A DNA stretch of 64,000 nt from an uncultured Pseudomonadota bacterium (GTDB lineage Bacteria > Pseudomonadota > Gammaproteobacteria > Steroidobacterales > Steroidobacteraceae): assembly GCA_903828595.1 (NCBI GenBank), contig CAIKMS010000015.1, positions 62,001 to 126,000 on the forward strand, in the 5' to 3' direction. Below are positions 54,696 through 63,640 of the stretch, piece by piece. Under the pieces are notes generated by a model. It worked only from the letters and a program-made list of their open reading frames with translations, was not told where the DNA came from and searched no databases. Numbering within the stretch: position 1 is the first letter of the stretch; every line of letters starts with the position of its first letter. A program made the translations under genes and the position numbers.

Positions 54696-55592
54696 TCAAA
54701 TCCAGTCTTTAAGGAACTGCGCGATCAGGGCCGCACACTGAGTTGCTCGCTCCTGATGCAGCTGGTGACCAGCGTCGGCAATCGTTGCAACCTGAAGATT
54801 AGGAAAAATACTTTGCAGCACCTCAGGCTCGGCATCAGAGCCTAGTGACTGCCGAAACTCCGAGTTCTGAGCCAGCATCATGAGAACCGGCGCCGTACAG
54901 GCTCGCCAACAGGCCTGCGCCTCCTCACGCCGATACAACACCGGATTTAAGCCCCGATGGGCAGGGTCTGCAGCAAAAACCACGCCCCCATCCGGGCTCG
55001 GGCGGGTCAGCTTTAGGGCCATATAAGTCGCTTGCTCGGCACTTAAAAACGGCTGGCGACGCTGCAATCCCGCGGCGAACTCCGCCAGGTCGGCATATCG
55101 CCTGAAGGCCTGAGTGCTGTGCATTTCCGCGAGCCACCGTCGCAAACGCACCGGTGCCTCATCCGGCGACGTGCGCGGCAGTCCAAATCCCTCGAGACTG
55201 ACTACCGCACGAACCCGCTCTGGGCGCACGCCGGCGTATAAGGTGGCAATGTTGCCGCCCATGCTGTGACCCACCAGCACGGCCGGCCGGTTCGGTGAGA
55301 TTCCATCTAGCAGCACGTCTAAGTCAGCTAAATAATCAGGAAACCAATATCCCTGCGGTGCCCAATCGCTATCCCCAAAACCTCGCCAATCCGGCGCAGC
55401 TACCGCCATAGGCTCGGAAAAAGCGTCAACGAGAAACTGAAAAGTCGCGCTGTTATCTAAAAAACCATGCAAAAAAACCCATGGGGTAGCCGCAGGTTCA
55501 CCCCATCGGGTTATGTTTACATTGAGCCCTCGAATCTGACGCCTCTCGTATCGAGGTAGATAACGCGGCTGATACACAGAATGACTGCTCAT
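54696..55592 (-). CDS. Alpha/beta-hydrolase
   Basis: 298 residues with the standard hydrolase motifs: oxyanion strand WVFLHGFLDNS, nucleophile elbow VGHSMGGNIA with catalytic Ser, and a late His in IADAGHQLHQE. The cap region includes FRRYADLAEFAAGLQRR. No signal peptide, so cytosolic. The substrate cannot be predicted; many such proteins are esterases or epoxide/haloalkane hydrolase relatives. It starts 11 bases after the ilvA stop on the same strand. Confidence 0.88.
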   Translation of the reverse strand: MSSHSVYQPRYLPRYERRQIRGLNVNITRWGEPAATPWVFLHGFLDNSATFQFLVDAFSEPMAVAAPDWRGFGDSDWAPQGYWFPDYLADLDVLLDGISPNRPAVLVGHSMGGNIATLYAGVRPERVRAVVSLEGFGLPRTSPDEAPVRLRRWLAEMHSTQAFRRYADLAEFAAGLQRRQPFLSAEQATYMALKLTRPSPDGGVVFAADPAHRGLNPVLYRREEAQACWRACTAPVLMMLAQNSEFRQSLGSDAEPEVLQSIFPNLQVATIADAGHQLHQERATQCAALIAQFLKDWI

Positions 55593-55603
55593 TGAAGGCA
55601 GGC

Positions 55604-57124
55604 TCAGTCGGTACCGAGAAACAGCCGCACAGCATCGTTATGCGTCTCTTCAACATAGCGGTAATCGAGCTCCTGAAGATGGCGATCAAACTCAGCCTCG
55701 GTCTTTGGAGGTACCTGTATTCCGGCGAGCACTCGGCCGTAGTCTGAGCCGTGATTACGGTAATGAAATAACGTGATGTTCCAAGTGGTTCCAATGCCCT
55801 TTAAAAACTTTAACAAGGCACCAGGACGCTCAGGAAACTCAAAGCGAAAGATCCGCTCATGCTGGAGGTCCTTCACAGGACCCCCAACCATGTAGCGTAA
55901 GTGCAGTTTCGCCAACTCGTTTCGACTCAGATCAACCACGTTAAAACCAGCAGACTTTATGCTTTGCGCTAAACCATCTTGCTCTTTGGTGTTGGGTGCA
56001 ACAGCCATGCCCACAAAGATATGAGCGCTTGAAGGATCGGCGTAACGATAGTTAAACTCGGTCACTGAGCGGCGACCCAAAAGCTCACAAAACTGCAGAA
56101 AACTTCCGGGTTTCTCAGGTATCTCTACGGCAAATAAGGCTTCACGCGCTGCGCCTAAATCAGCCCGCTCGGCGACATAGCGCAACCGATCAAAATTCAT
56201 ATTGGCGCCGCAGTTAATCGCAACAAAGCTCTGGTTCACAGCACCCGTTCGTTTCACGTAAGCCTTGATGCCCGCCACCGCCAAGGCTCCTGAGGGCTCG
56301 ACGATCGCTCTGGTATCCTCAAAAACATCCTGAATGGCGGCACAAATTTCGTCAGTCGTTACCAGAACAATCTCATCAACATACTGCTGGGCTAGGCGAA
56401 AGTTCTCTTCGCCTACCGTCTTAACAGCAACGCCATCCGCAAATACGCCCACACGATCCAAGGTGACTCGCTTACCCGCCGCCAGTGAAGCATGCATGCT
56501 GGCGGAATCTTCAGGCTCAACGCCGATGATTTTTATCTGCGGATACAACGCCTTAACATAGGCTGCGATACCACCGATCAAACCACCACCACCAATGGGA
56601 ACGAAAATTGCGTCAATGGAATCACCGCGCTGACGCAAAATCTCCATGGCGATGGTTCCTTGCCCAGCGATGACTAACGGGTCATCAAACGGATGAATAA
56701 ATGTCATCCCGCGCTCACTTTCTAAAGCGCGCGCACGGGCGTAGGCTGCATCGTAGTCATCACCGAATAACTCAACCTCAGCGCCCAGATCTAAGACTGC
56801 CCTGACTTTGATCTGCGGTGTCGTCTGCGGCATCACCACCAGCGCACTGATGCCTCGCTTATGCGCGGACAGGGCGACCCCCTGAGCGTGATTGCCAGCC
56901 GACGCGCATACCACCCCGGCAGCCGCTGCCTGGGGAGATAGATGTACGATTTTGTTGTAGGCGCCACGAAGCTTGAACGAGAACACGGGCTGCAGGTCTT
57001 CCCGCTTGAAAAGAACGTGATTACCCAGCCTTGCCGACAATCGCGTCGCAGGCTCTAGCGGGGATTCAATGGCAACGTCATAAACGCGCGCCTTCAATAT
57101 TAGTTCTAGGTAATTGTTTTTCAC
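55604..57124 (-). CDS. ilvA: Biosynthetic threonine ammonia-lyase
   Basis: Converts threonine to 2-oxobutanoate, the first step of isoleucine synthesis. About 506 residues. The PLP lysine is K51 in PVFSFKLRGAYNK, the phosphate-binding glycine loop is GGGGLIGGIAAY, and SAGNHAQGVALSA is present. The C-terminal third has two ACT-like regulatory domains (EIPEKPGSFLQFCELL and EFPERPGALLKFLKGI), typical of the isoleucine-inhibited enzyme. The start is uncertain: the frame opens with GTG at 57172 and has another GTG at 57124. I prefer the latter because it gives the usual N-terminus (MKNNYLELILKARVYDVA). Confidence 0.93.
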   Translation of the reverse strand: MKNNYLELILKARVYDVAIESPLEPATRLSARLGNHVLFKREDLQPVFSFKLRGAYNKIVHLSPQAAAAGVVCASAGNHAQGVALSAHKRGISALVVMPQTTPQIKVRAVLDLGAEVELFGDDYDAAYARARALESERGMTFIHPFDDPLVIAGQGTIAMEILRQRGDSIDAIFVPIGGGGLIGGIAAYVKALYPQIKIIGVEPEDSASMHASLAAGKRVTLDRVGVFADGVAVKTVGEENFRLAQQYVDEIVLVTTDEICAAIQDVFEDTRAIVEPSGALAVAGIKAYVKRTGAVNQSFVAINCGANMNFDRLRYVAERADLGAAREALFAVEIPEKPGSFLQFCELLGRRSVTEFNYRYADPSSAHIFVGMAVAPNTKEQDGLAQSIKSAGFNVVDLSRNELAKLHLRYMVGGPVKDLQHERIFRFEFPERPGALLKFLKGIGTTWNITLFHYRNHGSDYGRVLAGIQVPPKTEAEFDRHLQELDYRYVEETHNDAVRLFLGTD

Positions 57125-57250
57125 CCCCGCAGTCTGCCGGGAGCCACCTTGAAATCGCAAGCCGTATCGCACTTTTTAAGACAGCCTGAGATGGCCACAG
57201 ACCTTGGAGGCTGCCTATACTCCTAACCTTTCTTAGTGGCGGGTATTCAC

Positions 57251-58384
57251 ATGACGCAGCACGCAACGGGCGAAAGTTTTGATCTGGCTGTCGTTGGCGC
57301 GGGCATCTTAGGCTTAGCCACCGCACTGGCGGCCGCCCGACGCGGTTTTCGGGTTGTTGTGATCGATAAAGACGCTCAGGCCAATGGGGCTTCGGTGCGA
57401 AACTTTGGCTTTGTGACGGTGACTGGCCAGGAGCGTGGCGCCATGTGGAGCCGAGCCGTTAAATCACGCGCCATCTGGAAAGAGGTAGCCGCAGCGGCTG
57501 GTATTGAGGTGATTCATACCGGCCTTTGGATGATGGTCAGGCATCCGGAGTCTCTGGGGGTGCTGGAAGAATTCCTGACAACCGAGATGGCTGAAGGCTG
57601 TCGGCTGTTGAGCCCGGCGCAGGCTCGTGCCACCTGTCCCGAGCTTAGGGCTCCGCACCTGTCCGCCGTACTCGAAAGTACCGTGGAGCTTCGCGTTGAG
57701 TCCCGACTAGCCATCCCGCGCTTGGCGGCATGGCTAGAGCAGGCCCACCGGGTGCGCTTTTTGCGAAATACGACCGTGCAGGGCATTGAGCTACCGACAG
57801 TGCAGACCTCCCGTGGCAACCTGCGAGCCGAGCGGGTTGCCGTTTGCCCGGGTGATGATTTTTCGGGCCTGTACGCACGCCGATTAGCCCATTTTCCGGT
57901 CACTCGGTGCAAGCTACAAATGCTGCGATTGGCCAATCCGGGCTTTAAGATTCCAGCCGCTTTAATGTCAGATCTAGGACTAGGCCGCTATCAGGGCTAT
58001 GCCGCGTTACCCGCGGCGACGGCGTTAAAAAAACGCCTGGCGAACGAACAGGCGGGGCATCTTAAGCACGGGATTCACCTGATCGTCGTGCAAAGCGCGG
58101 ACGGCAGTCTGGTGGTGGGGGATAGCCATCATTACGCTACAACACCCGATCCCTTCTCGCACGACGACGTCGACGCGCTCATTTTAGACGAGTTCAGAAA
58201 GGCCCTAGGCATTGATCCGCCACCAACCATCGAGCGATGGACCGGAACCTACGCCTCAGCACCGGATCCCGTCCTTATTGACAACCCTGAGCCGGGTGTC
58301 GCGCTGGGCATAGTCACGTGCGGCGCCGGTGCCTCCACGGGCTTTGCGATCGGTGAGGAACTGGTCAGTCAGCTATTCGACTAG
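57251..58384 (+). CDS. FAD-dependent oxidoreductase, TIGR03364-like (aminophosphonate associated)
   Basis: About 377 residues of the DAO (D-amino-acid oxidase-like) superfamily. The FAD-binding GxGxxG is LAVVGAGILGLATA near residue 14, followed by VVVIDKDAQANGASVRNFGFV, typical of the TIGR03364 clade. The C-terminus TCGAGASTGFAIGEELV completes the FAD fold. Members are found with phosphonate genes and are thought to oxidise 2-aminoethylphosphonate or a derivative. The start at 57251 has GGCGGG upstream; a GTG at 57236 is possible. It is divergent from ilvA. A PhnZ-type gene at the right edge supports the phosphonate link. Confidence 0.82.
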   Translation: MTQHATGESFDLAVVGAGILGLATALAAARRGFRVVVIDKDAQANGASVRNFGFVTVTGQERGAMWSRAVKSRAIWKEVAAAAGIEVIHTGLWMMVRHPESLGVLEEFLTTEMAEGCRLLSPAQARATCPELRAPHLSAVLESTVELRVESRLAIPRLAAWLEQAHRVRFLRNTTVQGIELPTVQTSRGNLRAERVAVCPGDDFSGLYARRLAHFPVTRCKLQMLRLANPGFKIPAALMSDLGLGRYQGYAALPAATALKKRLANEQAGHLKHGIHLIVVQSADGSLVVGDSHHYATTPDPFSHDDVDALILDEFRKALGIDPPPTIERWTGTYASAPDPVLIDNPEPGVALGIVTCGAGASTGFAIGEELVSQLFD

Positions 58385-58426
58385 CCTAGCGCCGCCGCCG
58401 ATCCACGCCACCGTGATCAATCATGA

Positions 58427-60439
58427 TCAATCGCGATAACGGCTGATAGCATCGCCCAGCGCACTTTTAAGAGGATCCAACCAAGGCTCAAAATGAGTCC
58501 ACTGGTCCAGGCCACCTCTAAAGATAGGCTGACGCACCTGCTCGGAGCTCGCCGTGCGTACACTGCGCTTGGTCTTGTAAAACTCCACGCACCCGGGCTC
58601 AAACGGCAGCCCACAAAAATCCAGAATTCGGCGCACGCTGGATTCAAGGTCATCCACCACATCCTCATGCAAGACGCGCAACACGCGTCCGGGCAACACT
58701 GCGTTCCAATGTCGCATTAACTCAAGGTAAGTCCGATAGTAGCGAGCGATGTTCTCAATACCGTAAGTAAACTCCTGACCGGACGCGAACAGCTGCTTAA
58801 AATTACTAAAACAGCACGCCATCGGCTCACGTCTGGCATCAATTATTTTGGCATTGGGAAGCATCAAGTGAATCAAACCAATGTGGCGAAAATTATTGGG
58901 CATCTTATCGATGAAAAAAGGCTTTCCGGATCGGTAGCTTTTTGTCTCGCGCAAATACCGACGACCCAATTCCGCGAAATCAGATTCGGACATGCTCTCT
59001 AAAATGCCTGGGTATCGTGGATTATCAAGATCATAGTCGCGGCCAAGCATTTCCAGAACAAGCCGCGGTATCTCAGCTAATTCCTGAGTGCCTTCAACCT
59101 GTGAATGCGATGCAAGAATCTGTTCGAGCAAGGTGGAGCCCGCACGTGGCAGTCCGACAATAAAAATAGGATCGGCTTCTGGCGCTCCATACGCTCGCCG
59201 ACTGTCAAAAAAAGACTCGGTGCAAACCGATTTCTGTAACGACGTATTCAGCTCAATGGACGCTGGCTTGTAACGCACTTCTGTGAGTTTTAATTCGCTG
59301 CCACGTGAGTAATAAACAAAAGATTCCTCATAAAGACCGCGATCTTCGCACGCCTTACCTAAGGCAAAGCACAAGTGATAACGGTCGATCAGCGTAGTTT
59401 TACTCGACGCCTCCTCCAGACGCATGCGCTGCATCTCTTCATCAGTAAATTGATAGGTTTTTAAATTAGCCAAACTCCAATACGCATCACCAAAATTGGG
59501 CCTTGCCGCCGCAGCCGCACGATAAGAGGCTATGGCATCTTGTGTTTGCCCTTGCGTTTTCAAGGCGTGCGCAAGCCATAAATTGACGTCCGCCGCCTGT
59601 GGCGTTGTCTCTAAGAAGCGTCGATAAAGAACAATGGCTTGCTCGTATTCGCCCAGACCTACTAGAGCATTGGCATACAGAGTCCAATAGTCACTGTTAT
59701 TAGGGTCAAGTTTCAGCAGTTGATCCAGATGAATGCGGGCTTGCGCGAACTTATGCCTTTCTAGCAACACTCTCGCGTAGTCATGACGGGCTGCTCGGTA
59801 GTCGGGGGCTAATTCAAGCACCGCTTCTAGAAGATACTCCGCATCGTCATGGACTTGCCGAGCCATGCCTATCCGAGCCAATAGGCGCATGGCTTCGACA
59901 TGATTACCGTGCTTCAACAAGTAAGCGCGAATCAGGTTCTCGGCCAGGGTCCAGTCGCCATCACAAAAAAACCCGGTGGCGGTCATCACGTCAGGCGGTA
60001 GTTTCTTCAGCGTCGCGACATGCTCAGCTGCCATCACAGCATTCTCAAGCTGCCCGGTTAATCGATACAGCCCTTCCAGCATGCCCCAACTTGCTGGCAG
60101 CGCAGGGTTTATGTTCACACCCCACAAAAATGCTTCGATAGCCTTAGGCGCGTCGCGTAACGCTACATAACAGTGGCCACGCTCTTGATACAAACGGCTA
60201 AAACCGGGGTGATGCTCCTGCAACTGCGCCAAAGTTTGCAGAGCCTCAGCAATCTGATTGAGATTTCGTTGGCTAAGCGCCAGCAAATAAAGCACATCGC
60301 GATTTTCCGGCGCGTGGGCCACCAAGGCCGATGCCGATTCTGCGGCGAGCAAAAAATCACGGTTACGAACCCAAGTTCGAATTTGAAGAACCTGGGCCTC
60401 AATGGCCGAGATTTCAGAGGTGGAAGCCGCGCTGGTCAT
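58427..60439 (-). CDS. TPR-repeat sulfotransferase
   Basis: 670 residues. The first 350 or so are tetratricopeptide repeats (for example YQERGHCYVALRDAPKAIEA, YWTLYANALVGLGEYEQAI). The C-terminal half is a PAPS-dependent sulfotransferase: the 5'-phosphosulfate loop is PIFIVGLPRAGSTLLEQIL, with later MPNNFRHIGLIHLMLPNAKI and REPMACCFSNF carrying the 3'-phosphate-binding residues. No signal peptide. Genes of this type often lie beside TonB receptors in Sphingomonas-, Caulobacter- and Steroidobacter-like bacteria. Here the receptor gene is upstream on the same strand, with a strong terminator between them. Confidence 0.9.
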   Translation of the reverse strand: MTSAASTSEISAIEAQVLQIRTWVRNRDFLLAAESASALVAHAPENRDVLYLLALSQRNLNQIAEALQTLAQLQEHHPGFSRLYQERGHCYVALRDAPKAIEAFLWGVNINPALPASWGMLEGLYRLTGQLENAVMAAEHVATLKKLPPDVMTATGFFCDGDWTLAENLIRAYLLKHGNHVEAMRLLARIGMARQVHDDAEYLLEAVLELAPDYRAARHDYARVLLERHKFAQARIHLDQLLKLDPNNSDYWTLYANALVGLGEYEQAIVLYRRFLETTPQAADVNLWLAHALKTQGQTQDAIASYRAAAAARPNFGDAYWSLANLKTYQFTDEEMQRMRLEEASSKTTLIDRYHLCFALGKACEDRGLYEESFVYYSRGSELKLTEVRYKPASIELNTSLQKSVCTESFFDSRRAYGAPEADPIFIVGLPRAGSTLLEQILASHSQVEGTQELAEIPRLVLEMLGRDYDLDNPRYPGILESMSESDFAELGRRYLRETKSYRSGKPFFIDKMPNNFRHIGLIHLMLPNAKIIDARREPMACCFSNFKQLFASGQEFTYGIENIARYYRTYLELMRHWNAVLPGRVLRVLHEDVVDDLESSVRRILDFCGLPFEPGCVEFYKTKRSVRTASSEQVRQPIFRGGLDQWTHFEPWLDPLKSALGDAISRYRD

Positions 60440-60452
60440 GGTTTACAGGTCC

Positions 60453-60483
60453 AAAAAAAGAGGCGGACATCGCTGTCCGCCTC
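60453..60483 (-). terminator. Intrinsic terminator of the TonB receptor gene
   Basis: On the minus strand: a 10-bp stem GAGGCGGACA / TGTCCGCCTC with a GCGA loop, then seven T. It lies 50 bases past the receptor stop and directly ahead of the sulfotransferase start. Confidence 0.88.
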
Positions 60484-60534
60484 CGATTCTACCGCAGTGA
60501 GCCCGAAGGTCACTGGCGTTAGGGTCACCCGTTC

Positions 60535-63162
60535 TTAGAACTTGTAACCCAGCTTCACACCCAGTACGCGCGGACGCAATGGAACTTGCGACTCGATGAA
60601 CTGTGCCGACGAGGTGAATTGGCTGGCGTTGGAGTTCGACAGATTGCTGCCGATTACCTGCACCGTCCAACGATCCTTCGCAACACCGAGCGCCGCATCA
60701 TAAGTCGTGTAAGACGGCATCTCGTAGCGCAGCAAAGTGGTCGTCGGAATCAACACACCCTCACCGCTAGATGCGGTGGCTGGCTGGTTGAAGGAACTGC
60801 CCATGTAGCTCGCACCGACCATGGCGTAGTACTTGTACTCGTTCACCATCCAATCATAACGGGCACGCAAGTTGAACTGCAGGTTAGGCGAGTTAGCCGG
60901 CGTGCCGCCCTCAGCACCAAACGGATTGTTGAAAGGCTTACCCTTCACTTCCGTGATGCACTGACCGTAGGTTGGGCTAGCTGGAATGTTGCTAACCAAG
61001 CAAGGTGAGTTCGTCTGCTTAGAACTGTTATAAGAACCTGAACCCTGCACCGTTAAGGCGTCCGTCACACGACTGGCAAACTGCAACTCAACGCCGTTGA
61101 TCGTGTAATTAGGACCGTTGGTACCAAAGGTCGTATTACCCAGAGCGACCGGGTTGAAGAACAGAACCTGAACATCGTTCCAGTTCATGTGATAGGCCGA
61201 CAGGTTCAGCATCAACCGACGGTCAAACAATTCGGTCTTTAAACCGATTTCATTGTTGATCAGCTGATCGGGGCCATAACCGTGTGGCTTCTCAAACTGT
61301 GGTTGGCCGTTAGCATCTTTTGCTACACCGGCAACCGTACGGTTGAATGCACCCGGACGGAAACCCTGTGAGAACGTGTAGTACGCCATGGTATTGGCGT
61401 CGATGTGCCAGGTCAGGTTCGCCTTGCTGCGGAACCCGCTATAGGTCGACCGCAGTCCTTCGGCATCAATGTTATGAGCAGCGTTCGCGTAGCAGGGCGT
61501 TGCCAGGTTCACGCAGCGACCACCGGTGGTGTACACCGAGCCCGTCTCGAACTCACTGTAGTGATACCAGCGGGTGCCAGCCGTGAAGGTCAACGTCTTT
61601 GGCAGCAAATCGTAGTCGACCGAACCGAACAGTGCAGTCTGCTTATAGCCGCGCTGCGCGTCCTCACCGAACGCGGTCAAATCGCTACGTACCGAAGGAT
61701 CGGTAGCCGTTGAGCCCGGAGCTGGTGCGACATTAGCAACGCAAGGTACCGTTGCAGAATTCGGCAAGGTCGTTGGATTACAAGCCGGGATGGTCTTGTA
61801 GTTGAAGTTCATGTTGTCTTCAATCTTAAAGTCTTCCCAGTACGCACCAGCGATACCGCGCACGGTCCAGGTATCAGGCGTGCTGAGGCGGAACTCATGG
61901 CTCTGATGCGTGTTGTGGACCGTATCCTCCCACGAGGTTATCGGCGAATAGCAGCGTGGCGTAGTGCCAGCACCCAACGCACCGAGGGCCGCGGGGCCAC
62001 CGGTGCACGAGTAGTAGTAGCCGTAGGCCGTACGACTATAGTTGGTGTAATCCTGCTGCTGAGCAATGTCACGGGACATAAATGCACCGGTGTACACAGC
62101 ATGCAAGTCGCCAAACTTACCGTTAACCGTCCAGGCCGTGTTTGAGTACTTATCCTTGTCATAGGCCGGGGAGAACGCCGTGATCTGGTAAGGACCTAAC
62201 AGTTGCGGTGTTGAAGCCGTAGCCGCCGTACCGGGGGTGTAATCCGAGCCGCGAGGGAACTGAGCGAAGTAACCGTCTGCTTCCATGTTCTGGTAGCTCT
62301 GGGTGACCAGCGCGTTCCAGTCATCGTTAATCTGATACAGAGCCGATACGCGAATACCGCTGTACGAGAGTGGATTCTGAGCACGACCTGCGATGGTGAA
62401 GTTATTGCCGTTCTGATTGATATCCGGAACGCCGTTGAAATAAACGCTGGCGCCAGTATCCGAGTTACGACGAGTGAACGTGCTTGGAACATTGGTGATG
62501 TATCCACCGCGACGATCATCATAAATTGTGGCACGAACAGCCAGCTTGTCCTGAATCAAAGGCAAGTTCAGGGTCATGTTGGCATTGGTATTCGGATCGC
62601 CACCGGCAGTGACGCCATAACCGGCATCCACGTTGCCTTCAGTGACGTTCAACTTTGGCTTGTTAGTGATGTAGCGAATAGCACCTGCTTCGGCACCACC
62701 GCCGAACAAAGTGCCCTGAGGACCTTCTAGAACCTCAACGCGCTCCATGTCGACCATGTAAACGTCAGCGTTGCGGGCAGGGAACTGCATCGCCTGATCG
62801 TCGAGGTAAAGAGCGACGTTGGGGAACGGAGCAATCGTCGAGCTCGACTGGTTACCGGCAAAACCAGCGCTCAATCCGCGCATGTAAATGTTGCCTTGAC
62901 CTGGACCGTTGGTCGGCATGGTCACGTTTGGCAAGTACTTAACGAAATCGTCGAGGTTAGCCAGTCCCAACTGTTTGAGCTGGTCACCGGAAAAAGCCTG
63001 AATGGTAATCGGCACGTTCTGAATGGACTCCGAGCGACGCTGAGCCGTCACGACGATTTCGTCGAGACCGGTGGAGGGGTCGGTATCCGCCGCAAAAGTC
63101 ACTCCGCTTTGTGCTGCCAGCGCAGCCAAAACAGCCCAAGTCAGCTTTACATTGGTTTTCAA
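60535..63162 (-). CDS. TonB-dependent outer-membrane receptor
   Basis: 875 residues. The start is a TTG at 63162 with GAGGGC 8 bases upstream; the signal peptide follows (LTWAVLAALAAQSGVTFAA). A TonB-box-like DEIVVTAQRRSESIQNVPI comes directly after the signal. The plug domain (about 45-160) includes FSGDQLKQLGLANLDDFVKY and VEVLEGPQGTLFGGGAEAGAI. The rest is a 22-strand barrel ending RPRVLGVKLGYKF with the terminal Phe. This group in Steroidobacter- and Sphingomonas-like bacteria imports diverse organic compounds, and the substrate is unknown. Neighbours are a TPR-sulfotransferase and two aminophosphonate-type enzymes. Confidence 0.93.
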   Translation of the reverse strand: MKTNVKLTWAVLAALAAQSGVTFAADTDPSTGLDEIVVTAQRRSESIQNVPITIQAFSGDQLKQLGLANLDDFVKYLPNVTMPTNGPGQGNIYMRGLSAGFAGNQSSSTIAPFPNVALYLDDQAMQFPARNADVYMVDMERVEVLEGPQGTLFGGGAEAGAIRYITNKPKLNVTEGNVDAGYGVTAGGDPNTNANMTLNLPLIQDKLAVRATIYDDRRGGYITNVPSTFTRRNSDTGASVYFNGVPDINQNGNNFTIAGRAQNPLSYSGIRVSALYQINDDWNALVTQSYQNMEADGYFAQFPRGSDYTPGTAATASTPQLLGPYQITAFSPAYDKDKYSNTAWTVNGKFGDLHAVYTGAFMSRDIAQQQDYTNYSRTAYGYYYSCTGGPAALGALGAGTTPRCYSPITSWEDTVHNTHQSHEFRLSTPDTWTVRGIAGAYWEDFKIEDNMNFNYKTIPACNPTTLPNSATVPCVANVAPAPGSTATDPSVRSDLTAFGEDAQRGYKQTALFGSVDYDLLPKTLTFTAGTRWYHYSEFETGSVYTTGGRCVNLATPCYANAAHNIDAEGLRSTYSGFRSKANLTWHIDANTMAYYTFSQGFRPGAFNRTVAGVAKDANGQPQFEKPHGYGPDQLINNEIGLKTELFDRRLMLNLSAYHMNWNDVQVLFFNPVALGNTTFGTNGPNYTINGVELQFASRVTDALTVQGSGSYNSSKQTNSPCLVSNIPASPTYGQCITEVKGKPFNNPFGAEGGTPANSPNLQFNLRARYDWMVNEYKYYAMVGASYMGSSFNQPATASSGEGVLIPTTTLLRYEMPSYTTYDAALGVAKDRWTVQVIGSNLSNSNASQFTSSAQFIESQVPLRPRVLGVKLGYKF

Positions 63163-63640
63163 AATAAACGCCCTCTCAGAGGTTATGTAACAAACAAAAC
63201 TAAAGTTTCAAAAGGAGTTACGCATGATGCTGCATAGAAAAGCGTCGCCCAACGGTCGCTGATCCTTGGTCGCCTTGAGGCGGCGTCCGTCGGCGCAGGC
63301 ATTTGCACCCTCAGCTACGCCCCGACCGAAGGTCACAAACAACAATGACGCATTGCAAAAAACGTACTAATCATCTTAACTTCCCAAAAGTTACGTATTG
63401 ATGACAGCCACCTGTGTCCGCTCAACATTTCGCTATTTTTGCTACGCTAAACACAATTAAAACGGCACCTTGAAGCCCGGAACAGGTTTTAGGTGGTGAT
63501 TTTTGTAGTAAAAAAACAACGCAGCTAGTTCAAGCCGTACCACGGCACCTGCCCATCCGCGATCGATGAACACAAGAGCAGTCACCGGGGTGTTAAGATG
63601 CGAAGCCGGTTTAAAACACCACCTGCATCCAGAGCCAACC
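63163..63640. other. Divergent intergenic region between the TonB receptor and phnZ-like gene
   Basis: 478 bases that must carry both promoters. A 12-codon frame with a perfect Shine-Dalgarno lies at 63224-63262 on the plus strand. The section 63340-63500 is AT-rich (for example GCTATTTTTGCTACGC and a run of seven A near 63510) and is the likely promoter area. I cannot assign specific -35/-10 pairs or an operator. Confidence 0.45.
63224..63262 (+). CDS. Possible 12-residue leader peptide
   Basis: ATG at 63224 with AAAGGAG exactly 6 bases upstream, encoding MMLHRKASPNGR and a TGA stop. The ribosome site is better than those of many genes here. It points toward the phnZ-like gene 380 bases away. 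It may be a chance frame. Confidence 0.2.
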   Translation: MMLHRKASPNGR

